A DNA stretch of 64,000 bases from Paenibacillus sp. JCM 10914 (GCF_001315105.1 NZ_BAZR01000002.1:186001-250000), one strand, 5' to 3'; shown: positions 1 to 9,594, numbered from the stretch's first letter. Program-made: numbers and translations. Notes: generated by a model from the letters alone, not told the origin.

Positions 1-815
1 AGATAGGGCTGATGACCGGTACGTATTCCGCATCGATGAATCTGCTTGCAGCGATCGCTTCTGGGGTCAGTGTGCCTTTGGCCGTACAAGCGGGTCTGGG
101 ATGGCAAGGTTCGTTGCTGCTCTGGGGCAGTCTGTCGGTGCTTGGCGTGCTGGTATGGGTATTCCGCCGACGTATCGCGGATAGCCCGGCCGAGATCTCC
201 GGCAGCGCTCCAAAATCAACGAGCGTCCTCCGTTCCCCGATCGCCTGGTGCGTCACCTTGTTTATGGGCTTTCAATCCTTCACGTTCTACGTCAATATCT
301 CATGGATGCCGGAAATCTTGAGAAGCCAAGGCATGGATTACAGCGCTGCCGGCTGGATGTTATCGATATTGCAATTTGTCAGTATACCGTTCTCTTTCAT
401 CATCCCGGTGCTGGCTGGTCGGAATCCGAATCAGCGTGTACTCGTCACCGTGTCGGCCTTGTTCATGTTAACCGGTTATCTGGGGCTGCTGTCGGGTCTG
501 ACTTCACTTACGCTGCTGTGGGTTATGCTCGTGGGGATTGCCGGCGGTGCCAACTTCAGTCTGTCCTTAATGTTCTTCACCTTGCGAACTAAGACGGCTC
601 ACGAAGCAGCGGCTTTATCCGGCATGGCACAATCGCTAGGTTATTTGCTGGCGGCTGTCGGTCCGATGTTAATTGGATTCATGCATGATGCAACAGACGG
701 CTGGAAAGCGCCGCTCATGATCCTCTCCGTCGTTGTGGTGATCTTGTTTATATTCGGGTTTGGTGCCGCTAAACCGGGCACGATCTCGGGACCTCTCGAA
801 CGCGAAGCACGATAG
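1..815 (+). CDS. MFS transporter, CynX/NimT-like, 5' truncated by window
   Basis: This is the C-terminal part (about 270 residues) of a major facilitator permease. The frame stays open to the left edge, so the true start lies outside the window; the first Met visible in frame is at 12. About seven hydrophobic segments can be seen, with a basic cytoplasmic loop (FRRR, about residue 51 from that Met) followed by a Ser/Pro-rich linker, the usual break between the two six-helix bundles. The helix 7 region (FYVNISWMPEIL) resembles the CynX/NimT group of cyanate or nitroimidazole-type MFS proteins. The substrate cannot be read from the sequence. A strong terminator follows at 881-924. Confidence 0.75.
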   Translation, partial: IGLMTGTYSASMNLLAAIASGVSVPLAVQAGLGWQGSLLLWGSLSVLGVLVWVFRRRIADSPAEISGSAPKSTSVLRSPIAWCVTLFMGFQSFTFYVNISWMPEILRSQGMDYSAAGWMLSILQFVSIPFSFIIPVLAGRNPNQRVLVTVSALFMLTGYLGLLSGLTSLTLLWVMLVGIAGGANFSLSLMFFTLRTKTAHEAAALSGMAQSLGYLLAAVGPMLIGFMHDATDGWKAPLMILSVVVVILFIFGFGAAKPGTISGPLEREAR

Positions 816-880
816 GAATATATGGATTCGTATTGGAATATACTAAGCATATGAAACCGTAAAAGTATAAAACTGCTAGG

Positions 881-924
881 CATAGAGGCTTTCTCTTTTG
901 TAGAGAGCTTCTATGTCTTTTTTT
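881..924 (+). terminator. Rho-independent terminator after MFS gene
   Basis: A hairpin of about 13 bp (CATAGAGGCT paired with AGCTTCTATG, with G-U pairs) is followed by a run of seven T. It closes the MFS transcription unit. Confidence 0.8.
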
Positions 925-1027
925 GATGATATTTTACATTCCGTTAACATAAATCGGTAGTTGGCGAGATGTCCGGCCGTTATTCTGGAAGTTGGGTAAA
1001 CTGGGAATTGCGGAGGAGGTTAACGAA

Positions 1028-2251
1028 TTGAATAAAGAGATGCCACTGGAACCGTCTTCGAGCACGAATGTGACACCGCGTTCGAATTGGAGAGATGTGT
1101 GGGAAACAGGGTGGACGGCATTGCAGCTTGGACTAACCTCATTTGGGGGACCCATCGCACATATTGGATATTTTCATCAAATGTATGTAAAACGTAAACA
1201 GTGGCTCAGTGAACAAAATTATGCGGATCTCGTAGCGTTGGCGCAATTCCTACCTGGACCGGCCAGCAGCCAAGTCGGCATCGGCGTAGGGATGATGCGG
1301 GCTGGAGTGTGGGGAGGGCTGGCTGCCTGGCTGGGATTTACGCTGCCATCCGTCGTTGCCTTGATGGTATTCGCCTATGTGATGCAATCCCTCGATCCAG
1401 GCGCCGCGGGCTGGCTGCAAGGCTTGAAGATTGTAGCAGTCGCGATTGTGGCCCAAGCGGTTCTTGGTATGGCCTCGAAGCTGGCAAACGGTCCAAGTCG
1501 AGCCCTCATAGCCATCTTGGCCATGTCGGTTGTACTGCTATGGCATTCGCCGTTATCACAAGTCAGCGTGATCGTGGTGGCTGGTCTTGTCGGGCTGGGC
1601 ATATATCATCAGCAACGGCCGAATGTTATGATTTCTGAGTTCAAGGTTCCGTTAGGTAAAACGGCCGGTCTATTTCATCTTGGCTGCTTTGTCTTGTTGT
1701 TGTTAGGCCTTCCACTTTTGGCTGGAGTATGGGGCAATGAATGGGTCACGCTGCTGGATAGCTTTTATCGCGCAGGGTCACTCGTATTTGGCGGCGGACA
1801 TGTTGTGCTGCCGTTGCTCGAGCACGAAACCGTATCCAGCGGCTGGATGGCCCAAGACGATTTCTTGGCCGGTTACGGCGCGACGCAGGCCGTACCGGGT
1901 CCGCTGTTTACTTTTGCAGCCTATCTGGGTGTAATCCTTCATGGAATCCCTGGTGGTCTCGTGGCGACGCTAGCTATTTTCTTGCCGGGTTATCTACTAA
2001 TTGCCGGGGTACTGCCATTCTGGAATGGCATTCGAAGCAACCCGAAATTACAAGGGATGCTAACGGGAATGAATGCTGCCGTGGTAGGGATCTTGCTGGC
2101 TGCATTGTATGATCCGATATGGACTTCCTCTATTCATAGCCCACTTGAATTTGTGATCGGGGCTGCACTCTTCGGGATGCTGATGTTCTGGAAATGCCCA
2201 CCGTGGCTAGTTGTCTTGGCTGGGGCGTTAGCTGGTCAAATACTATTATAG
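1028..2251 (+). CDS. chrA: Chromate transporter, ChrA long-chain form
   Basis: This is a membrane protein of about 407 residues of the CHR (chromate ion transporter) family, which exports chromate across the cytoplasmic membrane. It is the long form with both CHR domains fused. The first domain carries LTSFGGPIAHIGYF and LAQFLPGPASSQ near its start. The second, starting around residue 240, repeats these as LVFGGGHVVLPLLE and TQAVPGPLFTFAAYLG. A TTG start at 1028 is chosen because GGAGGAGG lies 8 bases upstream. An in-frame ATG at 992 would add 12 residues but has no ribosome binding site. The gene stands alone, with a terminator directly after it. Family members also occur where the substrate is unproven, so chromate is the family assignment. 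Confidence 0.88.
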   Translation: MNKEMPLEPSSSTNVTPRSNWRDVWETGWTALQLGLTSFGGPIAHIGYFHQMYVKRKQWLSEQNYADLVALAQFLPGPASSQVGIGVGMMRAGVWGGLAAWLGFTLPSVVALMVFAYVMQSLDPGAAGWLQGLKIVAVAIVAQAVLGMASKLANGPSRALIAILAMSVVLLWHSPLSQVSVIVVAGLVGLGIYHQQRPNVMISEFKVPLGKTAGLFHLGCFVLLLLGLPLLAGVWGNEWVTLLDSFYRAGSLVFGGGHVVLPLLEHETVSSGWMAQDDFLAGYGATQAVPGPLFTFAAYLGVILHGIPGGLVATLAIFLPGYLLIAGVLPFWNGIRSNPKLQGMLTGMNAAVVGILLAALYDPIWTSSIHSPLEFVIGAALFGMLMFWKCPPWLVVLAGALAGQILL

Positions 2252-2269
2252 AAATCAGGAGTTCGGATC

Positions 2270-2302
2270 TAGACCTTAACGTGATTGGTTAAGGTCTATT
2301 TG
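2270..2302 (+). terminator. Rho-independent terminator after chrA
   Basis: A perfect 11-bp stem (TAGACCTTAAC / GTTAAGGTCTA) with a 7-base loop is followed by TTTG. Confidence 0.75.
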
Positions 2303-2395
2303 TTATGAGGGAGTAAATCATGCCCGATTGGTTAAATAATGAGGGTAGACTTTAGTGTAACGAAATCAGATATAGAAATGGGTGGAACTGTTTAC

Positions 2396-3322
2396 ATGAA
2401 TAACAAGGAAGTGGAAGATTGCATCATCGTCGGAGGTGGCATTGCCGGATTACAGGCAGCTATCCAGTTGGGACGATATTCTGCTCATCGAGTGCTTGTC
2501 ATCGACCGGGGCTACGGTCGTTCCACGATCTGCAAGAGTTACCGCAATATTCTCGGCTGGCCTGACGGCGTGTCCGGTGATGAGCTGCGAGCTCGCGGCC
2601 GTAAACAAGCGGAGTCAGTTGGCGTCAAGTTCGTGAAGGATGATATCGCTTCGGCGACGCAGACTGAAGCACGAGGGTTTCGATTGACGAACAAGAATGG
2701 AACACAATATGAGGGAAGAACGCTATTGCTGGCAACAGGCCTTATGGATCGCTACCCGGATATAGCCGGATTATCGTCACTGCTCGGCACGTCTGTCTTC
2801 GTCTGCCCGGATTGCGACGGCTACGAGATTCAAGATCGCCGGACCGTCGTGATCGGGTCTGGAGACCCAGGCGCTTCGATGGCCATCCTGTTATCCGAGC
2901 GCACGAAAGACATCACCTATATCAATCATGAGGGGCACGCTGTATCGGAGGAGCACCGACGGCAACTGGAGGCGAAAGGCATTCCTTATATTGAGGAGGA
3001 GGTTGCTGAGATTAAGGGTGAAGCCGGAACCATATCTTCGGTGATATTCAAGGATGGCACAACACTTCAAACAGAACGTGGGTTTATATCGTTCGGCGGC
3101 AACGCAATCTATTCCGAGTTGGCGCAGCAGTTAGGGGCGGAGCTTGAACATAATAAACATGTGAAGAGTGATCCCAGATCGAAAATGACTTGCGTAGAAA
3201 ATTTGTGGGTTGCCGGAGACGTTGGCGTGCATTCGGAACTGACGACGGTCGCCATGGGTGAGGGCGCAACCGCAGCCATCTGGATCAACAAGGCATTGAA
3301 AAAGATGAATGCCGGTGGCTGA
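2396..3322 (+). CDS. Thioredoxin reductase-like NAD(P)/FAD-dependent oxidoreductase
   Basis: A two-dinucleotide-domain flavoprotein of about 308 residues. An N-terminal FAD-binding Rossmann motif GGGIAG is at residues 13-18. A redox CxxC, CPDC, is at about residues 137-140 in the position of the thioredoxin reductase active site. An NAD(P)-binding motif VIGSGDPG follows near residue 152, and the C-terminal FAD-contact motif WVAGDV is present. The CxxC is CPDC followed by DGYE, unlike the CATC/CAVC of housekeeping TrxB, so the electron acceptor may not be standard thioredoxin. The ATG at 2396 is preferred (GGTGG upstream, family length); an in-frame ATG at 2339 would add 19 unrelated residues. 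The gene is convergent with the next one. Confidence 0.82.
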   Translation: MNNKEVEDCIIVGGGIAGLQAAIQLGRYSAHRVLVIDRGYGRSTICKSYRNILGWPDGVSGDELRARGRKQAESVGVKFVKDDIASATQTEARGFRLTNKNGTQYEGRTLLLATGLMDRYPDIAGLSSLLGTSVFVCPDCDGYEIQDRRTVVIGSGDPGASMAILLSERTKDITYINHEGHAVSEEHRRQLEAKGIPYIEEEVAEIKGEAGTISSVIFKDGTTLQTERGFISFGGNAIYSELAQQLGAELEHNKHVKSDPRSKMTCVENLWVAGDVGVHSELTTVAMGEGATAAIWINKALKKMNAGG

Positions 3323-3341
3323 GCGCTAAAAATTCAAGCTG

Positions 3342-3402
3342 CCCCCGCGGGCGCAAAAGGCACAGTTCTTGGTGAACTTATGTGACCCATCCATCGCGGG
3401 GG
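3342..3402. other. Long-loop inverted repeat between convergent genes
   Basis: An exact 8-bp inverted repeat CCCCCGCG / CGCGGGGG, separated by 45 bases, lies between the ends of the flavoenzyme and the YneQ-like gene. It is followed by TATTTGTG rather than a clean T tract. It may be a weak bidirectional terminator; I see no other function. Confidence 0.4.
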
Positions 3403-3418
3403 TATTTGTGCTTGAGAT

Positions 3419-3720
3419 TTAGCTGAGATCAAACCGCTGTATATGGTCGTACAGCTCGTATTTGCGAAGCAGTTCGGTCTGTTTCGGACCGATGAGATCG
3501 AAGTGCGGATACGGAAGTCGATAGTGAATGTAATCCGGGTTAAGATCGTTGGCGACGCACCATTCCTGAAGACGGTGAATGTCGGCGCAGCCACCTTCGT
3601 AACCGTGTTGAATTGCGGAAAGCGTTTGTCGAACCAGTAATGGGTTAGAAAAGCGATATCGCCCTGGGCAACTTGCTTCTTCCAATGTTTAAGTTCTTCT
3701 CGATTAATGCCGAATGCCAT
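3419..3720 (-). pseudogene. YneQ-like protein, frameshifted
   Basis: Two overlapping frames on the minus strand together spell one protein of about 100 residues. The N-terminal part begins MAFGINREELKHWK and continues through THYWFDKRFPQFNTVTKV. The C-terminal part runs from GCADIHRLQEW to IQRFDLS. This resembles the small, uncharacterised YneQ family of Bacillus, with its conserved THYW.D.RFP, VTKVGC.DI and YPHFDL. The break is at about 3591, where the coding strand reads AAGGTGGCTGC and one more G (GTGGGCTGC) restores the frame and the conserved VGC. The start codon is the ATG at 3718-3720. Function is unknown. The intact flanks point to a sequencing indel rather than decay. Confidence 0.72.
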
Positions 3721-3839
3721 ATGTGTTCATCCTTAATGATATATTCATGCTTCTCATTATATCAGCATATACTAGACTACGCCTAATCTGTGCCCGATAT
3801 CCGCCAATCCGTTCAAGCTATTCAAAGGGGGAACGAAGG

Positions 3840-4217
3840 ATGATTCTCGAAACAGCAGCTCTATATATCAAGCCCGGTCTGTCAAGTGATTTCGAAAGTG
3901 CGTTCCGCAGCGCCTCCAATGTCCTGTTATCGAAAAAAGGTTATGTCGAACATGAGCTGCATAAATGTGTGGAGAAACGGGATGAGTATGTACTCTTGGT
4001 TCGCTGGAAAGGCATTAAGGATCGTCTGGTCGGCTTCAAGCATCACCCGGATTATACGAAATGGGTCGCCGAGCTCGAACCTTTCTATGCTCGTTCACCC
4101 GAGGTTAAGCATTACATTGATATTCGAACTGATAGCAGGGAGCAAGCCGAATTGGAAATGGATGAATGGTTTGCCCATAGCGAAGCGGAACGTGTTGAAA
4201 CTGAAGGCGAGGCTTAA
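3840..4217 (+). CDS. Antibiotic biosynthesis monooxygenase (ABM) family protein
   Basis: A protein of about 125 residues with the small ABM/ferredoxin-like dimeric fold. The pattern of an N-terminal strand (ILETAALYIKPG), a helix, then YVEHELHKCVEKRDEYVLLVRW and a second helix with DYTKWV is typical. Family members act as small monooxygenases or as heme- or quinone-binding proteins; the role here cannot be specified. The ATG at 3840 follows AAAGGGGGAACGAAGG. Upstream in-frame Met codons lie before this ribosome binding site and are not used. The acidic tail of about 20 residues rich in Glu is unusual for the family core. It is divergent from the YneQ-like gene. Confidence 0.75.
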   Translation: MILETAALYIKPGLSSDFESAFRSASNVLLSKKGYVEHELHKCVEKRDEYVLLVRWKGIKDRLVGFKHHPDYTKWVAELEPFYARSPEVKHYIDIRTDSREQAELEMDEWFAHSEAERVETEGEA

Positions 4218-4362
4218 GCCCGAACTTATACATTCTGAGTTATCGATGCGACTGGATGGCTGCTGCAGCTGATCCGGTCTTATTTTTCATGCTTAATATT
4301 CATGATTCGAACAGGAATCTTTAGAGGTTATGGCGAATCTTGTAAGTTAAACTACAGAAGGA

Positions 4363-5342
4363 GTGGTTACCATCATTACAGATTACGAAGCGTACGCCGA
4401 CTTGCCGAACAAATTCGGGTAAACGTTTCCAAAGTCATGGTCGGCAAAGAGCTGCTGATTGACAGATTGTTCATCGCCATGGTCACCTCGGGTCATGTAC
4501 TGCTGGAGGATGTACCGGGCACAGGTAAAACCTTGCTCGCCAAATCGATCTCCAAATCCGTGGATTGCACGTTCAAGCGAGTTCAGTTCACACCGGATTT
4601 ACTGCCGTCCGATCTAAGTGGTATTTATTTCTATAATCAAAAGACGTCGGAATTTGAATTCCGTCCCGGCGCGCTGTTCACGAATATTCTGCTCGCCGAT
4701 GAGATTAATCGAGCTACGCCCCGCACACAGTCCAGTCTGCTCGAATGTATGGAGGAGCGGCAGATTAGCATTGACGGCGTGACGCATCGGCTTAAGGAGC
4801 CGTTTCTGGTAATGGCTACGCAGAATCCGCTGGAGCAGCAAGGCACATTCCCGCTGCCGGAGGCGCAGCTTGATCGATTCTTGTTCAAGCTAAATATGGG
4901 TTATCCGACTTCAGGCGAAAGCATCGATATCCTCAAGCGCTTCATAGACAATCAGCCGCTTGAATCCTTGAACGCAGTCGCTTCAGCTGAAAGTATTGTA
5001 CAAGCAGGCCAAGTCGTTAACAAAGTGCATGTCAGCGATGAAATGCTGGCTTATATTATCGCTTTAGCTGAAGAGTCGCGGCAGGATGAGGCCGTGTTGT
5101 CCGGGGTAAGTCCGAGAGGATGCCAGGCGCTGTTAAAGGCTGTGCAGGTGCAGGCAGTGCTGCAAGGCCGGGATTTTGTTACGCCGGACGATGTTAAAGA
5201 ACTGGCCGTACCGACGTGGGCACACCGTTTGAAGCTGCGCGGCACGCTGCATAGCCGAGGTGGAGCAACGGCCGCGGCAGAAGTGATTGAACGACTGTTA
5301 CAACAGGTACGTGTACCAACAGAAGAAGGCATAACGTCATAG
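4363..5342 (+). CDS. MoxR-family AAA+ ATPase, N-terminal frameshift
   Basis: A cytoplasmic AAA+ (AAA_3) ATPase of about 326 residues. The Walker A motif VPGTGKT lies near residue 52, Walker B LLADEIN near 110, and the MoxR-typical ATQNPLEQQGTFPLPEAQLD region and a C-terminal lid domain follow. MoxR ATPases act as chaperones with DUF58/VWA partners, and a DUF58 gene follows 13 bases downstream. The N-terminal residues (TDYEAYADLPEQIR) are split: the frame shifts at about 4405-4407, where TTGCCGAACAA needs one more G. From 4407 the frame is open. The start is unclear. GTG at 4363 abuts AAGGAG, and the better-spaced codons are ATC/ATT at 4372-4375, not ATG. An ATG at 4302 opens the downstream frame but gives unrelated residues. 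Confidence 0.82.
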
Positions 5343-5355
5343 GAGGCGATCTTCT

Positions 5356-6468
5356 ATGGGAGCATATTGGATCTTAATTATTGCCGCAATCATGGTCCTG
5401 ATTCAAGGGAAGTTGTTCCGATCTTTTTCATTCAAAAAATTAAGTTACCGCCGAGCGTTCAAGGTTAACGCTTGTTACGAAGGGGATGCTGTTGAACTCG
5501 TCGAGACGATTGAGAACCGCAAGGCATTTCCCGTTCCGTGGCTGAGAGTGGAATCTCAATTCCGAACCGGTTTGGTGTTCGACAGCCAACTGAACCTGGA
5601 TATTAGCGAAGGTCAATTCAATCAGAACCATAAAAGTTTCTTCAGCCTGCTGCCCTGGACCAAGATCGTACGCAGGCACCGAATCAAGGCGGGACGCCGA
5701 GGGGTGTACAAGCTCGGAACCGTCTCGATGACCACGGGGGATCTGCTCGGAATGGAATCAATGGTCAAGAGTCATACGTTAGCTGGGGGGATTGTTGTGT
5801 ACCCCATGCCGATAGATGTATCGGACATGGAACTACCGGTACAGACATGGATGGGTGATTTGCTCGTCAAACGCTGGATTATGGAAGACCCGTTCTACAT
5901 CTCGGGAGTACGCGAATATCGGGACGGAGATCCATTGAAGGACATTCAATGGAAGGCTACCGCACGAACGGGGCAACTACAAGTTCATCGACGGGATACA
6001 ACGGCGGACAGCCGTTTAATGATCTATCTGAATATCGAAGATCATGAACAGATGTGGAGCAAGGTAACGAAGCCGGAACCGATCGAATATGGTATCCGCC
6101 AAAGTGCCGGCATTGCCGCTCACTTGTTGTCGCAAGGGATGGAGGTCGGATTTGGCAGCAATGGAATGCTGGGTGAAGAGTCTTCCGAGGATGCGTTTAT
6201 TCCGATTGCAGGCGGACGATCACAGCAGGATCTGATACTAGAGATGCTCGCCAGACTGGAACTGATCAGAAGGCTGTCTTTTCATGATTATCTGGGACAG
6301 GAACTGCACCGTCATCGTGAAATCAGGGATATCTTAATCCTGACGACTTATGTCAGTCCAAGGTTGGAACAAATGCTTCAGCAGTTCCGAGATCTTGGGC
6401 ATACGATTCAGATCGTCTACCTGGAATCCCACAGCGTTCCTTCCAGTGCGAAGGAGGTGACGGCATGA
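5356..6468 (+). CDS. DUF58 domain-containing protein
   Basis: A protein of 370 residues in the MoxR partner family. A single N-terminal membrane segment (WILIIAAIMVLI) precedes a cytoplasmic or extracellular beta-rich region, then the DUF58 signature near residues 190-210 (YRDGDPLKDIQWKATARTG) and a vWA-like C-terminal region. The function of the family is not settled; with MoxR it is tied to envelope or secreted-enzyme assembly. ATG at 5356 follows AGGAGGCGAT. Its stop codon overlaps the next gene start (ATGA at 6465-6468), so translation is probably coupled. Confidence 0.85.
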   Translation: MGAYWILIIAAIMVLIQGKLFRSFSFKKLSYRRAFKVNACYEGDAVELVETIENRKAFPVPWLRVESQFRTGLVFDSQLNLDISEGQFNQNHKSFFSLLPWTKIVRRHRIKAGRRGVYKLGTVSMTTGDLLGMESMVKSHTLAGGIVVYPMPIDVSDMELPVQTWMGDLLVKRWIMEDPFYISGVREYRDGDPLKDIQWKATARTGQLQVHRRDTTADSRLMIYLNIEDHEQMWSKVTKPEPIEYGIRQSAGIAAHLLSQGMEVGFGSNGMLGEESSEDAFIPIAGGRSQQDLILEMLARLELIRRLSFHDYLGQELHRHREIRDILILTTYVSPRLEQMLQQFRDLGHTIQIVYLESHSVPSSAKEVTA

Positions 6469-7783
6469 TGAATCGTGTGACGGGGTTGGTCAGAGCCGGC
6501 TGGCACGGATTCATAGAGTGTGTGCTGTTTTTCCAGTACTGTTCGTTCCCGCCTTCTATCTGTTCCCGCAGCATCTTGTCGTGGCATGGCCATTCATTGT
6601 CTTTGGCAGTTATGTTATCGGTTATTTAGGAGGCATCCTGTTCAAGATTAGCAGACGTTATGCTGCCGTGTTCTGGGCGCTCCTTGTATCCATTGCCATC
6701 TCATTTGCCGTACTTGGAATGGATCTTATGCTCGCCTATACGATCCCGTTGTTATTCATGACAACCTACAGGGGTAGTCGAATGGGACAGGTAAGCTGGC
6801 ATATGATGTTTCCAGGCACATCCTATCTGGTTGGCTTAATCGTATATGGCGTAAGCAGCTTCATCCTGCACTTCATGGAGTCCTTCGATACAGGCAGTGC
6901 GGTCCTTGCATGGATGGGCGGTGCGGCGCTCATTATAACTCTGCTTATGACGAATCATCAGCGAGTATTAAATGAGACGCTGCCTGGTGACAAGCAGCCT
7001 GTCTTGGAACGACGGGTGTTGCGCTATAACCGTTCTTTCATTCTGGTTCTACTTGTTCTAATCGCCATCGTTGCATTTCTGCCCCAGTTACAGCAGTGGT
7101 TTTCGGAGTTGGCTCGTGGGATAGCCGCCTGGTTGGCCGGCTTATTCGGTCCAGGTGCGGAGCAACCGCCGGAGACGCCGTCTATGCCTGAAGCAGTACC
7201 CGAGATGCCTCTCATGGAGGAGGAGCCGAGCGGACCAAGTCCGTTTATGAAAATGATGGAACAGATTCTTATGTATGCCGTGTTTGCGATATTGGGTGCA
7301 GGCGTATTGTTTCTGCTGTATAAGATTCTGAGGGTATTGCCTAAACTGACCAGCCGTCTATCCGAGTGGATGAACCGAATGATGAACCGGCAAGGGGAAG
7401 TAACCGCTCTTGGTTATGAGGATGAGGTTGAGCGTATCGATCATGAACCGGCGTCACATCGGTTTAGACGTTTCATCGCGAGTATGAAGAGAAGCGGGGG
7501 AGCATCGAATGAGGATCAAGCTAGTCCCAATCAAGCGGTGCGAGCAACGTATCGGAACATCCTGTCCCGCAGCATTCGCAAGGGCTATCTGTGGCGGTCA
7601 GCATTGACCCCAAGGGAAACGGAACGGGATTTGAAGTCATGGGACAATCACACGGATACGATTCCCGAATCCCTTATTGAGTTGTATGAAGAAGCACGAT
7701 ACGGAAGTCGTAGGATAACCAAAGAGGAGTGGGAACAGGTTCAACATAAGCTAAGACATAGTTCCAAACCTTCCAAAAAATGA
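6465..7783 (+). CDS. DUF4129-containing membrane protein, N-terminal frameshift
   Basis: Third gene of the MoxR-DUF58 operon, about 439 residues after repair. It has six or more N-terminal membrane helices, a Pro/Glu-rich linker (about residues 225-255), another membrane helix, and a C-terminal DUF4129 domain (residues about 350-430, VRATYRNILSRSIRKGY ... LYEEARYG). In many Bacillales the equivalent gene also has a transglutaminase core; none is visible here. The natural start is ATG 6465, overlapping the DUF58 stop. Its frame runs MMNRVTGLVRAGWHGF and then breaks at about 6525-6530, where CTGTTTTTCC (five T) needs six T to join PVLFVPAFYLFPQ. Without repair translation would have to begin at GTG 6518. 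Confidence 0.8.
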
Positions 7784-7850
7784 ATAATGCTCGATTCTAT
7801 GAAGATCTGCTATGCTGTGGATATCATTTACTAGAATCGAGGGTTACGAA

Positions 7851-9461
7851 TTGAACAACTTTATGCGCATGCTTGGTTTATGGCTATCCTTGTCTTGTCT
7901 CTTAAGCTCGATGCCCATATCAGCTGATCAAGCTCCAGGCCAACCTGTATTTCACGATATTTCCGGAAGTTTTGCCGAAGAGGCTATTAATTCTCTGGCA
8001 GATCGAGGAGTCGTAAGCGGGGATGGTCATGGAGCTTTTTTGCCGCGCAATCCCGTTACACGTGCCGAATTTATCGCGATGCTCGGCAGAATGTTGGAGT
8101 TGAGGCCTGTTCATAACGATTTGTCGGCATTCCGAGATGTGCTACCGTCCGCTTGGTATTATGGCGCTGTGCATGCTGGCTTGAATCTATCCATCACGGA
8201 GGGCAGCGGAGATCGGTTTCATCCTATGGATTCCATCACAAGGCAGGAAGCGGCCGTGATGGTCATCAGGGCCATGAAAGAGAGCGATCAAGCCGCTTTA
8301 TCCCGGACGGCAGGAAAATATGTTGATGCAGGATCCATTGCCAAGTGGGCGTGGGATGCCGTCGGCCGCGCGACGGATACGGGATGGCTCGTCGGCAGCA
8401 AAGGATCCTTTCGCCCGAATGCGGCCATTACGCGGGAGGAGACAGCGATGTTGTTGAATCGTGTTCTCAAGTCAGGTAATGTACAGTCCGTCATTGACAG
8501 GAAAGCCGTTTCCAAAGTTCATATGGGCTGGCTGTACAATGGCACGACCCAGCAATACATTGCCTATGCCAAACGTGCCGAACTGAACGTATTAGTACCT
8601 CGCTGGTATTTCATGGAGCCATCGGGCAAGTTGACGGACCATACGGATCAGGAGCTTTTGAAGTGGGCACATAATCATGGACGGAAGGTCTGGGCCATGG
8701 TTGGGAATCGTGCGAATGATGCCGGAACTCATCAGGTATTGAGTGATGCGAAGTTGCGCCAGTCGCTCATTAACAGCATCAGTGCCAAAGTGAGTCAATA
8801 CAAGCTGGACGGGATCAACATTGACTTCGAGAATGTCTTGCCGCAGGACAGGGAGAACCTGACGTTGTTCATCACGCAATTATCTGTTGAAATGAGGCGG
8901 CTTGGCGCTGAATTGTCGATTGACGTGTCACCTGATCTGAATACGGATTGGACCGCTGCATTCGATTATGCTGCTCTGGGTAAACAGGTGGATTACATGG
9001 TTCTGATGAGCTATGATCAGCATTGGAACGGTTCGCCTAAGGCTGGTACCGTATCCTCTCTGCCATGGTCGGAATCAGCATTGGCTAAGCTTGTGAGTCA
9101 GGTGCCCGCCAAGAAGACAATCATCGCCTATCCGTTGTATACAAGGGATTGGAAAGTAGGTCCTACAGTTTCTGCCCAGGATATCACATTAACCGAACAA
9201 GGCAAGCGAATTCGGCAGCAAAAAGCGACGCTGCAATGGAACAGCGTCCTTGCGCAATACGAAGCGGCCTATACCTCCGCGAGTGTTCCACATCGCATAT
9301 GGACGGAGGAAGCTCGTTCTTTATCTCATAAGCATCTGATGGCTGCAACGTATCAAGTAGCCGGTTATGCTTACTGGTACCCAGGAGCTGAGACGCCAGA
9401 CGTGTGGCAGGCCATTGCGAATGCAGAGCGTTACGGGTCTTATTCATTTCTAATTCGATAA
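7851..9461 (+). CDS. SLH-domain glycoside hydrolase family 18 protein
   Basis: A secreted, wall-anchored enzyme of about 536 residues. A signal peptide (LGLWLSLSCLLSSMPISA) is followed by three S-layer homology repeats (about residues 35-85, 95-145, 160-205), each ending in an ITR/VTRxE motif. The GH18 catalytic barrel occupies the rest, with the DGINIDFE motif at about 320-327, its last Glu being the expected proton donor. Related YaaH/spore-type GH18 enzymes cleave peptidoglycan or chitin-like glycans; the substrate here is unproven. TTG 7851 has GAGGG 8 bases upstream; ATG 7863 and an ATG at 7812 without a binding site are alternatives. A strong terminator follows. Confidence 0.85.
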   Translation: MNNFMRMLGLWLSLSCLLSSMPISADQAPGQPVFHDISGSFAEEAINSLADRGVVSGDGHGAFLPRNPVTRAEFIAMLGRMLELRPVHNDLSAFRDVLPSAWYYGAVHAGLNLSITEGSGDRFHPMDSITRQEAAVMVIRAMKESDQAALSRTAGKYVDAGSIAKWAWDAVGRATDTGWLVGSKGSFRPNAAITREETAMLLNRVLKSGNVQSVIDRKAVSKVHMGWLYNGTTQQYIAYAKRAELNVLVPRWYFMEPSGKLTDHTDQELLKWAHNHGRKVWAMVGNRANDAGTHQVLSDAKLRQSLINSISAKVSQYKLDGINIDFENVLPQDRENLTLFITQLSVEMRRLGAELSIDVSPDLNTDWTAAFDYAALGKQVDYMVLMSYDQHWNGSPKAGTVSSLPWSESALAKLVSQVPAKKTIIAYPLYTRDWKVGPTVSAQDITLTEQGKRIRQQKATLQWNSVLAQYEAAYTSASVPHRIWTEEARSLSHKHLMAATYQVAGYAYWYPGAETPDVWQAIANAERYGSYSFLIR

Positions 9462-9475
9462 ACAATAGGTATTCT

Positions 9476-9514
9476 AAACCACCCCTATACCAGGTCGTAT
9501 GGGGGTGGTTTTTG
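9476..9514 (+). terminator. Rho-independent terminator after GH18 gene
   Basis: A GC-rich stem (AAACCACCCCTATAC paired with GTATGGGGGTGGTTT, one G-U pair) ends in five T. Confidence 0.85.
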
Positions 9515-9527
9515 TGATGAATGGATC

Positions 9528-9555
9528 TTGTAAACCTCACTTTCCGTGATACAAT
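9528..9555 (+). promoter_or_regulatory. Sigma-A-type promoter for RidA-like gene
   Basis: TTGTAA (9528-9533) and TACAAT (9550-9555) are separated by 16 bases, 40 bases upstream of the RidA-like start. Confidence 0.5.
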
Positions 9556-9594
9556 GATTGAAAAATAGGATAGGCATATTTTTCAAATAGGGGG

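Noticed and set aside
12..815. Complete MFS gene starting at 12
   Set aside because: Codons before 12 are open to the window edge and the product would have only about seven helices, so the gene is truncated by the window.
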